Part shown: positions 15,653-23,303 of the stretch, piece after piece | Position numbering within the stretch: the first letter of the stretch is position 1 | Layout of the letters: each line of letters starts with the position of its first letter | Source: Desulfurellaceae bacterium | GTDB lineage: Bacteria > Desulfobacterota > Binatia > Bin18 | Reading direction: 5' to 3' | DNA: 45,942 nucleotides | NCBI GenBank assembly: GCA_021296095.1 | Contig: JAGWBB010000035.1 | Coordinates: 4,238-50,179, forward strand | Translations under genes and position numbers: made by a program | Notes under the pieces: model-generated | What the model was told of the DNA's origin: nothing | What the model saw: only the letters and a program-made list of their open reading frames with translations | Database searches by the model: none

Positions 15653-16774
15653 ATGCACCACTATCAGCCGCAGGACATTCTGATCGAACGGGGAGAAGAA
15701 AACGCGCCGGTTGTCCGACGCGTCCTGCAACGCCTGCCCCAGCTGCCGGTCCGACTCGTAGACCGGGGCTCCCGGCCTTCTACGGAAAGTCTGGTGGACC
15801 CCTTCGGCGCCGGCAAAAAAACGCTCCTGTTCACCCGCAACCGCTCCCGCTTCCTCGAACACTGTCCGGCCGGCACACCCGGTCTGGTGTGCTGCAACTA
15901 TCTGGTCGTCAGCCTGATCTCGAACTGCCCGATGGACTGTAGCTACTGCTTTCTCCAGGACTATCTGGCCAACAACCCGCTGCTGACCGTCTATACCAAT
16001 GTGGACGACTTGCTGGGCGAGCTGGCGGCTGTGGTTGACCGTCAGCCCTGGAAGCAGTTCCGCATCGGGACCGGAGAACTGTCCGACAGCCTGGCCCTCG
16101 ACCCGCTCCTCGGTTTTTCGGCCGAGCTGGTGCCGTTTTTTGCTCAGCGCGACAATGTCCTGCTCGAACTCAAAACCAAGACCGACTGCGTCGAGGGTCT
16201 GCTCGAACTCGACCCCCAGGGACGCACCGTGGTGTCGTGGACGATCACGCCGGCCGAGATTACGGAGGCCGAAGAACACGGCACCGCCTCGTTTGCCGAA
16301 CGCCTCGACGCAGCCCGCCAAGTCGAGCGGGCCGGCTATCGGCTCGGTTTTCATTTCGATCCGCTGATCGAGTATCCCGACTGGCAGGCCGGCTATGGCC
16401 GGACCATCGAGCGTCTCTTCTCCGCTATCGATCCGCGCCACGTCGCCTGGCTCAGCCTGGGCAGCCTACGTCTCACCCCCGCCCTGCGCGCGACCATGCG
16501 CCGCCGCTTCCCACACACCCGTCTGCTGTCCGGCGAGCAGGTGCGCTGCGCCGACGGCAAATGGCGGACCTTCCAGCCCCGGCGGGTCAAGATGTACCGG
16601 ACCCTCAGCCGCTGGCTCAGACGCGCCGCCCCCAGCGTACCCGTGTATATGTGCATGGAAACCGCGCCGGTCTGGGAGAAGGTTTTCGGTCAGGCGCCGG
16701 GCTGCGATAAAGACCTCGCTCATACGATCCTCAGCCCGTCTCTGACCGATCCGGCCACAATTGACGCACCCTAG
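15653..16774 (+). CDS. spore photoproduct lyase-like radical SAM protein
   Basis: 373-aa radical SAM enzyme. The 4Fe-4S motif CPMDCSYC (C92, C96, C99; CxxxCxxC) is followed by FLQDYL, as in spore photoproduct lyase. The rest aligns in order: WKQFRIGTGELSDSLALD, LLELKTKTD, SWTITP, RLGFHFDPLIEYPDW and WLSLGSLR. In true SplB, a Cys just before the conserved SD donates hydrogen (from memory of SplB). Here that region reads GTGELSD (139-145) and has no Cys. So it is an SPL-family member probably not repairing thymine dimers by the known route. No sporulation genes are nearby. Confidence 0.85.
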   Translation: MHHYQPQDILIERGEENAPVVRRVLQRLPQLPVRLVDRGSRPSTESLVDPFGAGKKTLLFTRNRSRFLEHCPAGTPGLVCCNYLVVSLISNCPMDCSYCFLQDYLANNPLLTVYTNVDDLLGELAAVVDRQPWKQFRIGTGELSDSLALDPLLGFSAELVPFFAQRDNVLLELKTKTDCVEGLLELDPQGRTVVSWTITPAEITEAEEHGTASFAERLDAARQVERAGYRLGFHFDPLIEYPDWQAGYGRTIERLFSAIDPRHVAWLSLGSLRLTPALRATMRRRFPHTRLLSGEQVRCADGKWRTFQPRRVKMYRTLSRWLRRAAPSVPVYMCMETAPVWEKVFGQAPGCDKDLAHTILSPSLTDPATIDAP

Positions 16775-16823
16775 CGCCTCTGGTAGCAGTCAGGGGACAA
16801 GACCACACACCCAGGAGGGCGGC

Positions 16824-17300
16824 ATGGCTATTGATCCACGCGAGCTGCGCAACGTCATGGGGCACTTTGCCACCGGCGTCACCGTCATTACCACCAAGGA
16901 TAAAACCGACAAACCCTTCGGCCTGACCGCTAACGCGTTTAGCTCGCTGTCGCTCGACCCCCCGCTGCTGCTGGTCTGCATTGATAAAACCGTCGACTGC
17001 TACGACTGTTTTGAGGACTCCAAAGTCTTTGCGGTCAACTTCCTGTCGCTTGCCCAGGAAGAACTCTCGACCCGCTTTGCCACCAAAGGCATTGAGAAGT
17101 TTGAAGGGGTGTCCTACACCCTGGGCGGGCTCGGCGTACCGCTGCTTGACGGCGCCCTGGCCCACCTCGAATGCAGGGTGGCCGCCGGCTACGAGGGCGG
17201 CGACCACACGATTTACACCGGCGAGGTCCAGACTATCGCCACCGCCGATGCCGAACCCCTGCTGTTCTACAAGGGCAAATATCGTCAGCTGGCCGAATAA
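16824..17300 (+). CDS. flavin reductase family protein
   Basis: 158-aa FMN-binding split-barrel protein. The N terminus RNVMGHFATGVTVITTKD and LTANAFSSLSLDPPLLLVCID are the flavin-binding signatures, and the C terminus EPLLFYKGKYRQL is typical. Such proteins reduce free flavin with NAD(P)H for partner monooxygenases, or are oxygenase reductases. The start at 16824 is fixed by AGGAGGG. The reading frame extends upstream to 16761 without conserved content. No two-component monooxygenase lies beside it; the LLM protein at 41161 is distant. Confidence 0.9.
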   Translation: MAIDPRELRNVMGHFATGVTVITTKDKTDKPFGLTANAFSSLSLDPPLLLVCIDKTVDCYDCFEDSKVFAVNFLSLAQEELSTRFATKGIEKFEGVSYTLGGLGVPLLDGALAHLECRVAAGYEGGDHTIYTGEVQTIATADAEPLLFYKGKYRQLAE

Positions 17301-17355
17301 GCGCCGTGCCCGTCGTTCCTGGCCGGGCTGAAAACACGCCTGGAGCGCTCGCCGA

Positions 17356-17374
17356 GCGGGAGCAAGCCTCCCGC
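17356..17374. terminator. stem-loop between flavin reductase and gpmA
   Basis: GCGGGAG and CTCCCGC form a perfect 7-bp stem with the loop CAAGC, about 55 bases after the flavin reductase stop. A smaller hairpin (CGCTC/GAGCG) lies just before it. No T-run follows, so termination is only a possibility. Confidence 0.4.
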
Positions 17375-17416
17375 CCCCTCAATCCCTGATGCAGGGGGAA
17401 GCGCGGGAGACCGCCC

Positions 17417-18073
17417 ATGTCATTCCTGGTCTTGATGCGACACGGGGAGTCGGTGTGGAATTTTGACAATCGCTTCACCGGGAGCGTCGATGTTCCCCTG
17501 ACCGACACCGGGCGGGCCGAGGCGCAACGCGCCGGCCGTCTGCTCCGACGCCATCGGCTCAGTATCGACCACGCGTTCTCATCCGTACTCCAGCGCGCCG
17601 CCGACAGCCTCGACATTGTCCTGTCTGTCCTTGGACAAGAGCACCTTCAGCCACACCGCACACCGCTGCTCAACGAGCGCGACTACGGCCGGCTGCAAGG
17701 CATGGACAAGGCCGAGGCAGCCCGCCTCTACGGTGCCAGCCAGGTCCATAGCTGGCGGCGGAGTTATGCCGACGGCCCGCCCGGCGGCGAGAGTCTCAAG
17801 GATGTGGCCGCCCGGCTGCTGCCCTACTTCGAGGCCGAGATTGCGCCTCAGCTCGGCGCGGGCAAGAATGTCCTGATCGTGGCCCACGAGCATCCGCTGC
17901 GGGCGATCATCATGCAGCTGGAGAAATTGGCGCCAGCCCAACTGCTGGAGCTTGAACTGGCCACCGCAGTTCCGGTGGTGTACGAATTCGGTCCTGGCGG
18001 GGCTATTGCCGACAAGCGGATTCTTGCTAATGAATCGTTACAATCCGAATGCCGCGAAAAATCAGAGCATTGA
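17417..18073 (+). CDS. gpmA: 2,3-bisphosphoglycerate-dependent phosphoglycerate mutase
   Basis: 218-aa histidine phosphatase-fold enzyme interconverting 3- and 2-phosphoglycerate. RHGES is at residues 8-12 with the phospho-acceptor His9. RFTGSVDVPLTDTG, LNERDYGRLQGMDKAEA and WRRSYADGPPGGESL follow in dPGM order. The second active-site His is in AHEHPLRAI, where most dPGMs read AHGNSLRAL. The protein is about 30 residues shorter than E. coli GpmA. It may therefore be a divergent mutase or a phosphatase of the same branch. A cofactor-independent mutase lies 950 bases downstream. Confidence 0.85.
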   Translation: MSFLVLMRHGESVWNFDNRFTGSVDVPLTDTGRAEAQRAGRLLRRHRLSIDHAFSSVLQRAADSLDIVLSVLGQEHLQPHRTPLLNERDYGRLQGMDKAEAARLYGASQVHSWRRSYADGPPGGESLKDVAARLLPYFEAEIAPQLGAGKNVLIVAHEHPLRAIIMQLEKLAPAQLLELELATAVPVVYEFGPGGAIADKRILANESLQSECREKSEH

Positions 18074-18088
18074 TCAGAGACCTGAACG

Positions 18089-18328
18089 ATGAGAATGAGC
18101 GACCGATACGTGAAGATTGTCGAATGGTCAGACGAAGACCAGTGTTTTGTCGGAAGCTGCCCGGGCTTGTTCTACGGCGGGTGCCACGGAGAAGATGAAA
18201 AGGCCGTCTTTGCCGAATTATGTGAGATTGTTGAAGAAACGATTGCCCTCTATCGGCAGGATGGCAAGCCGCTTCCCCCTCCGACTTGTGGGAAAGACTA
18301 CGCCAATAAGATGTTGAATGTTGTCTGA
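18089..18328 (+). CDS. HicB-like antitoxin domain protein
   Basis: 79-aa single-domain protein with the HicB fold opening: YVKIVEWSDEDQCFVGSCPGL, then GCHGEDEKAVFAELCEIVEE and ALYRQDGKPLPPP, matching the partial RNase H-like HicB domain. No C-terminal DNA-binding domain is visible. No HicA-like gene lies on either side, so it is an orphan. It starts 15 bases after gpmA, and local codon use is AT-richer than in neighbouring genes, suggesting later acquisition. Confidence 0.75.
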   Translation: MRMSDRYVKIVEWSDEDQCFVGSCPGLFYGGCHGEDEKAVFAELCEIVEETIALYRQDGKPLPPPTCGKDYANKMLNVV

Positions 18329-18374
18329 GCCACCTGCGGCAGAACAGAGAGACAAAGAAAGACGAAGAGGGATC

Positions 18375-18686
18375 ATGAACGGTGATGAGAAGAAGCGGGT
18401 ACGAGAAAGAACCCGTACGGCAAAATCTTTCTTGAAAACTGCCGATTATCTGGATTCTCGGCCACCGCTTCCAATGAAGCCGAGAAATAACGTGCCGCTC
18501 GCAACGCTAGAAGAAGCAGCAGAAAACGAATATTACGGGGCATTCATTGTCGCAAGTCGGTTCCACAGAGCTTTGGTGTTCGAGATTGGAATAAAATTAG
18601 TATGGGAACTGGAGAATGCGAAGGAATGCGAACATACGCACGATATACATCGTTTATACGGCGAATTATCCGGAAAAAGCCAATGA
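18375..18686 (+). CDS. hypothetical protein with a HEPN-like helix pair
   Basis: 103-aa protein from ATG 18375 (GAGGGA upstream); the frame extends to 18318. The N-terminal half is basic (KKRVRERTRTAKSF). The C-terminal half, FHRALVFEIGIKLVWELEN then HTHDIHRLYGELSGKSQ, resembles the second half of HEPN or HEPN-like domains (an E-K helix followed by H-x-H/L-LY). It stops abruptly after that helix and may be a truncated copy of a longer protein. It lies between a HicB-like and a CopG-like antitoxin gene in an AT-richer patch. A toxin role is possible but unproven. Confidence 0.5.
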   Translation: MNGDEKKRVRERTRTAKSFLKTADYLDSRPPLPMKPRNNVPLATLEEAAENEYYGAFIVASRFHRALVFEIGIKLVWELENAKECEHTHDIHRLYGELSGKSQ

Positions 18687-18723
18687 GAAAAACGCAGAAT
18701 CGCGGGTGACAGGACGATAAAAG

Positions 18724-19029
18724 ATGAAGCAGAAGCGACTTCAACTGGACGAGGAGGAGCGACAACTCCTGCAAGACTTCGAGCGCGGAGAGTTTGAAAG
18801 CCTCAAAAACTTCAGACACGAGAAGCGACAGCTGGAGGCTGCGGCAAAAGAGACTCTCCAGAAGAGAAAGCGCATCAATATCCGCATCTCAGCCCGAGAC
18901 CTGGAACAGCTCCAAAAACGGGCAGTGGCAGAAGGGATGCCCTATCAGACCCTCATTGCCAGTACCTTGCACAAGTTTGTGACCGGACAGCTCAAGGAGA
19001 CCAAACCCGCGACGAAAGGCAGCCGATGA
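18724..19029 (+). CDS. CopG/ribbon-helix-helix antitoxin family protein
   Basis: 101-aa protein. An acidic, helical N terminus (LDEEERQLLQDFERGEFESL) would bind a toxin. The C-terminal RHH part reads RINIRISARDLEQLQKRAVA, then EGMPYQTLIASTLHKFVTG. This is the COG5304-type antitoxin, usually paired with a RelE-like or BrnT-like toxin. No such toxin is visible upstream. Its stop overlaps the ATG of gpmI by four bases (ATGA), so gpmI translation is probably coupled to this gene. That is unusual for a glycolytic gene. Confidence 0.8.
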   Translation: MKQKRLQLDEEERQLLQDFERGEFESLKNFRHEKRQLEAAAKETLQKRKRINIRISARDLEQLQKRAVAEGMPYQTLIASTLHKFVTGQLKETKPATKGSR

Positions 19030-20672
19030 AACTCACCCCGCACCCCAACCTGCCCGCTCCCCACGGCCCGCTTGTTCTGCTCATCCTCGACGGCGTCGGC
19101 ATCGGCCAGGCCGACGAGTTCGACGCCGTGGCCTGCGCCGCAACCCCGACCCTGGACGCGCTGGGCGAGGGCGGCCTGGCACGCCAGCTGCGCGCCCACG
19201 GCACTGCGGTCGGCCTGCCCTCGGACGCCGACATGGGCAATTCCGAGGTCGGCCACAATATCCTGGGCGCGGGCCGCATTTTCGATCAGGGCGCCAAGCT
19301 GGTTGACGCGGCGATCGAACACGGCACGATCTGGACCGGCACCTGGCAGACCATCGTGCGCCACCTCCGGGAAACGGGCGGCGCCCTGCACCTGATCGGT
19401 CTGGTGTCGGACGGCAATGTCCACTCCCACGAAAAGCAGCTGTTCGCCCTGATCCGGCGGGCCGCCGACGAGGCTCTGCCGCAGCTGTATGTCCACGCCC
19501 TGCAGGACGGCCGCGACGTGCCCGAGACCTCGGCGCTGGTGTATATCGACCGGCTGGAAGACGTGCTGGCCGGCGCGAGAGAGACAGGGAAAGACTACTG
19601 GATTGCGTCCGGCGGCGGGCGGATGACGACGACGATGGACCGCTACGAGGCCGACTGGGCCATGGTCGAGCGCGGCTGGAAGGCTCAGGTACACGGCATC
19701 GGCCGGGCCTTTCCCAGCGCCCGCAGCGCGATTGAGACCTACCGCCAGGAAACCCCCGGCATTGCCGACCAGTTTCTGCCCGAGTTCGTGGTGAGCGGTT
19801 CCGACGGCAGGCCGCGCGGTCCGGTTCAGGACGGGGACGCGGTGATCTTCTTCAACTTTCGGGGCGACCGCGGGCTGGAAATCTCCCAGGCGTTTGAGGC
19901 TGGCCCGGAGTTTGACAAATTCGACCGCGGCCGTGTGCCCCAGGTCATGTACGCGGGCATGATGTTATACGATGGAGATCTCCACATCCCCCGGCGCTAT
20001 CTCGTCTCCTCGCCCGAGGTCGAGCGGCCGGTCAGCGAGTACCTGGCCCACACCGGGGTGCGGCAGCTGGCCTGCTCGGAAACCCAGAAATTCGGCCATG
20101 TGACCTATTTCTGGAACGGCAATCGCTCGGGCAAATTCGATGCGGACAGCGAGGAGTATATCGAGATTCCGTCCGATCAGGTGCCGTTTGATGAAGCCCC
20201 GTGGATGAAGTCGGCCGAGACCGCGCAGACGGTCATTCAGGCCATCCACACCGGCGACTTTCCCTTCATCCGGGTCAATTTTGCCGCCGGGGACATGGTC
20301 GGCCATACCGGCAAGATTGACGCTTCGATTACTGCGGTTGAAGAGGTTGACCGGGCGCTGGGCCGCATCCTGCCCGAGGTGTTGGCCAGCAAGGGCTGTC
20401 TGGTCGTCACCGCCGACCACGGCAACGCCGAAGACATGGTCCAGCGCGACCCGTCCCAGCACCCCCTGCTGGGCGTGGACGGCAAGCCGCAGCCCCGGAC
20501 CTCGCACTCGCTGAACCCGGTTCCCTTTTTCGTGGTCGAGGGCGACGGGCGGGTCTTTTCGCTGCGGGACGACCTGCCCGGAGCCGGCCTAGCCAATGTC
20601 GCCGCGACCCTGCTGGAGCTGCTCGGCTATCAGCCACCCGAGGAGTACGAGCCGAGTCTGCTCAAGCCCTAA
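19026..20672 (+). CDS. gpmI: 2,3-bisphosphoglycerate-independent phosphoglycerate mutase
   Basis: 548-aa alkaline-phosphatase-superfamily enzyme. LLILDGVGIG opens the phosphatase domain with the metal Asp at residue 22. The nucleophile Ser73 is in MGNSEVGH. VSDGNVHSH and LQDGRDVPE belong to the transferase domain, FNFRGDR and NFAAGDMVGHTG follow, and VTADHGNAEDM completes the metal site. The length is normal. It duplicates the reaction of GpmA, encoded just upstream. Its first codon overlaps the CopG-like antitoxin gene. Its stop overlaps the convergent VWA gene stop. Confidence 0.94.
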   Translation: MKLTPHPNLPAPHGPLVLLILDGVGIGQADEFDAVACAATPTLDALGEGGLARQLRAHGTAVGLPSDADMGNSEVGHNILGAGRIFDQGAKLVDAAIEHGTIWTGTWQTIVRHLRETGGALHLIGLVSDGNVHSHEKQLFALIRRAADEALPQLYVHALQDGRDVPETSALVYIDRLEDVLAGARETGKDYWIASGGGRMTTTMDRYEADWAMVERGWKAQVHGIGRAFPSARSAIETYRQETPGIADQFLPEFVVSGSDGRPRGPVQDGDAVIFFNFRGDRGLEISQAFEAGPEFDKFDRGRVPQVMYAGMMLYDGDLHIPRRYLVSSPEVERPVSEYLAHTGVRQLACSETQKFGHVTYFWNGNRSGKFDADSEEYIEIPSDQVPFDEAPWMKSAETAQTVIQAIHTGDFPFIRVNFAAGDMVGHTGKIDASITAVEEVDRALGRILPEVLASKGCLVVTADHGNAEDMVQRDPSQHPLLGVDGKPQPRTSHSLNPVPFFVVEGDGRVFSLRDDLPGAGLANVAATLLELLGYQPPEEYEPSLLKP

Positions 20673-23257
20673 GCCTCTTGCTCGGACGGCTCCTCGGCCA
20701 GCCGTCTGATGACCAGTTCCAGTAGATACAGCCCCACGGCCAGCGGAAGCAGATACGGCAAAAGCGGCCGAGCCTGCGGCGGACCGGGGGCGTGGACAAC
20801 GCTGTCGGGGTCGGGGTTCAGACTCCCGCCGGTGGTGTGAGCCAGGCTTTCCAGCAGGGCCAGATTCGGCTCGGGCTGTGGCGCTTCTCCCGCCGGGTTC
20901 GGAGCCGGCAGGGTATAGCCCAGCGGACCCAGCGTGTCGCCGGACGGCAGGTCCAGTTCGACCCGATAGTCGCCCGGCTGGGGGTTGGCATACACCGCCT
21001 GGTAGTGACCCGGCGCCAGACGGTCCAAGGACAGAGAGTGGCTCGTACCGCCCGGCAGGTGGAGATCGGCAGAGGCCGACCGACCGTGTTCCTGGCTGGC
21101 GTGTGAGAAGAGATCGATGACCAGCCCCTGCTTGGTGTGACCCAACTCGACCGCAAAGTCGGTCTGCTTCTCCCGTCTGGTGTGCCCGCTCCAGCGGACG
21201 ACCTGTTCCCAAAAGCTGCTGAACCCGTCCCAGCCGATCCACGCCGCCGACCAACGGCCGTTGGCGTCCGAGGTAAAGGCCACGGCCCGGCCCTGTCCGT
21301 AGGCCCACGAGGCGAGCAGCGGCGGCGCTGTGTCATTCACTTGGAGTGATGCATCGCTACGGGCGCCGGGCTTGAGGCGTGCCTCCACATAGCCCGTGAC
21401 CTGCGGCAGCCGACGCGCGGCCAGCCCCGTGAGCAGGGGCGAGCGCGGGTTGGGGATGGGGGTGAACTCCTGCTCCACCATGGTCTTTTCTTCGGCGTTG
21501 TCCTCAAGCTCACCGATGAACAGCTCGGGCAGGGTAGAGGGGTCGGTGGTATGGTGGAACGCCCCGCCGCCATAGTCGGCCAGACGCGACAGCAGGCGCA
21601 GGTTGGGCCGGCGTCCGACCGCAATCGTCGAGATGGTCATGCCAAGTTCCTGGCGCATGACCGATACCAGATCCAGATACGCGCTGCCGCTGCCGCCGGT
21701 CTCGCCATCGGTCAGGATCACCACATGCTTGCGGGTGGCGTGTTGACGCTCCAGCTGGCGTTTGGCCTCTTCCAGGGCGGGCAACAGATACGTCCCGCCG
21801 GCCGCCCTGAGTCTGTCGATCCGCGCCTCCACCTCATGGCGGATCTTGCCCATATAGCTCAGCGGAATGACGGGAAAGGGTTCCCTATCAAAGCCGATAA
21901 CGCCAAACAGGTCGCTGTCCTTCAGGTTGCGGGCCACGCCACGCACGCCGGCCAGGGCGAACAACAGCCGCTGTTCGCGGCGCATGCTGCCCGATTTGTC
22001 GATCACCAGCATCACGGCCGTACGCTTTTCCTCTTTCTGGGGTGGCGTCAGCACCACCGGCAGGGCTTGTTCGACCGGTGTGCCAACGTAGCCGCCCAGC
22101 CCCAGGCTCGATTCGCCACCGACCATAATCAAGCCTCCCCCGTCGCGCACATAGGTCCGCAGACGGCTCGGCAGGGCCGACGGCAGACTGTGCTTATCCA
22201 CGTTGTTCAGGATGACCGTGCCAAACGACTCCGGGGCCGGTATCGTCGAGGAGGAAGAGACACGTGGAGCCCGGACCTCAAATCCGCGGCTGCTAAGCGC
22301 CTGGCGCAAATAGCGGCTGTCGCGGTCCCGGCCGCTGAGCAATAAGACCGTGTCGGGCCGGCTGACCCGGACCCAGGCCACCGCCTGGTTATCGTCCGGG
22401 CGAGCGTCCTGCACGTCCGAGGCCGGGGTCAGCGTGGCCCGGAGCGGAATCAGACCGTCGCCGGACAGGCTGACCGAACGGGTCAACACGGAAACACCCG
22501 GCGACAGGCTGACGACGCCCTGCCACACCGGCTCATTGCGCTGGTGGAGCACCAGCTCGGCCGCAACAGGACCGGGGTGGGTATTGTCGAGGACCAGACG
22601 CAGGGTCAGGTCGTCGCCTTTTTGCACCACCTGCGGGGCACCAATGCGCTGGACGGCGAGGTTCGGCAATCGCTCGGCACCCGGTGGCGCCAAGGGATAC
22701 AGGCGCTGGCGGCGTTCGGCCAGCAGGGGCAGGAGCGGGGCGGCCGAGCCGACCGTCTCCCAGCCGTCGCTCAGCACATAGGTCGTCCGACCCGGTTGCG
22801 CGGCCAGAATGTCGGTCAGGGCGCCGGCCAGGTTGCTGTGCTCAAGCTGCAAGCGCAGAGGCGGGTCAAGCAGCAGCGGCTCAGCCTCGCTCCACGGCAG
22901 CCACTGGCGGGTGCCGGCAAACAGCAGGCTCGGCGTGTCGGGCCCTGGCGCCAGGCGTCGGACAGTGGTGTCCCGCATCCAGCGGCGCTGGTCGGGCGTC
23001 AGGCTGTGCGACACGTCAAAGGCCAGCAGCGGGCCGCGAACCGTTCCCGGCTGGAGGCTGTGACAGCCGGCGGCAATCAGGATCAACACCCCGACCAGCA
23101 GGGAGTGCAGGCCCAGGCTGAGGCGCCCCAGCCCGGACCGCAGCGAACGCCACTGCACCAGCCACAGCAGGGGCAGGCCGGCAAACAGCCACAAGAATAC
23201 GGGCCGCTCAAAGGCCAGGGGCGGCAGCCAGGCCGCGAGGGAAAAAACGGTGTCCAT
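20669..23257 (-). CDS. membrane VWA-domain protein with GATase-like region
   Basis: 862-aa protein (ATG 23257; GTG 23296 is an alternative only seven bases after the upstream stop). Two N-terminal membrane helices (about 15-35 and 48-63) are followed by a strand-rich region, a glutamine-amidotransferase-like segment (GGGLIMVGGESSLGLGG, about 374-390), a von Willebrand A domain with MIDAS DKSGSM at 420-425, a second strand-rich region and a final helix (LLPYLLPLAVGLYLLELVI). The organisation matches large VWA proteins of Bat-like operons. It is the last gene of the DUF58/BatA/VWA set and overlaps the gpmI stop. Role: probably envelope integrity or chaperone-like assembly; unproven. Confidence 0.82.
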   Translation of the reverse strand: MDTVFSLAAWLPPLAFERPVFLWLFAGLPLLWLVQWRSLRSGLGRLSLGLHSLLVGVLILIAAGCHSLQPGTVRGPLLAFDVSHSLTPDQRRWMRDTTVRRLAPGPDTPSLLFAGTRQWLPWSEAEPLLLDPPLRLQLEHSNLAGALTDILAAQPGRTTYVLSDGWETVGSAAPLLPLLAERRQRLYPLAPPGAERLPNLAVQRIGAPQVVQKGDDLTLRLVLDNTHPGPVAAELVLHQRNEPVWQGVVSLSPGVSVLTRSVSLSGDGLIPLRATLTPASDVQDARPDDNQAVAWVRVSRPDTVLLLSGRDRDSRYLRQALSSRGFEVRAPRVSSSSTIPAPESFGTVILNNVDKHSLPSALPSRLRTYVRDGGGLIMVGGESSLGLGGYVGTPVEQALPVVLTPPQKEEKRTAVMLVIDKSGSMRREQRLLFALAGVRGVARNLKDSDLFGVIGFDREPFPVIPLSYMGKIRHEVEARIDRLRAAGGTYLLPALEEAKRQLERQHATRKHVVILTDGETGGSGSAYLDLVSVMRQELGMTISTIAVGRRPNLRLLSRLADYGGGAFHHTTDPSTLPELFIGELEDNAEEKTMVEQEFTPIPNPRSPLLTGLAARRLPQVTGYVEARLKPGARSDASLQVNDTAPPLLASWAYGQGRAVAFTSDANGRWSAAWIGWDGFSSFWEQVVRWSGHTRREKQTDFAVELGHTKQGLVIDLFSHASQEHGRSASADLHLPGGTSHSLSLDRLAPGHYQAVYANPQPGDYRVELDLPSGDTLGPLGYTLPAPNPAGEAPQPEPNLALLESLAHTTGGSLNPDPDSVVHAPGPPQARPLLPYLLPLAVGLYLLELVIRRLAEEPSEQEA

Positions 23258-23303
23258 CAGAAAGCCCAGGAACAGGGAGCGACGGCTGTCGGTCACGCCC
23301 CCT

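Noticed and set aside
15653-16774. True spore photoproduct lyase
   Set aside because: Lacks the donor Cys and any sporulation context, so only family membership is claimed.
18089-18686. HicB-like plus the 103-aa gene as a HicBA pair
   Set aside because: The 103-aa protein has none of the HicA motifs (no GGKH-type catalytic His in a small beta-sheet protein).
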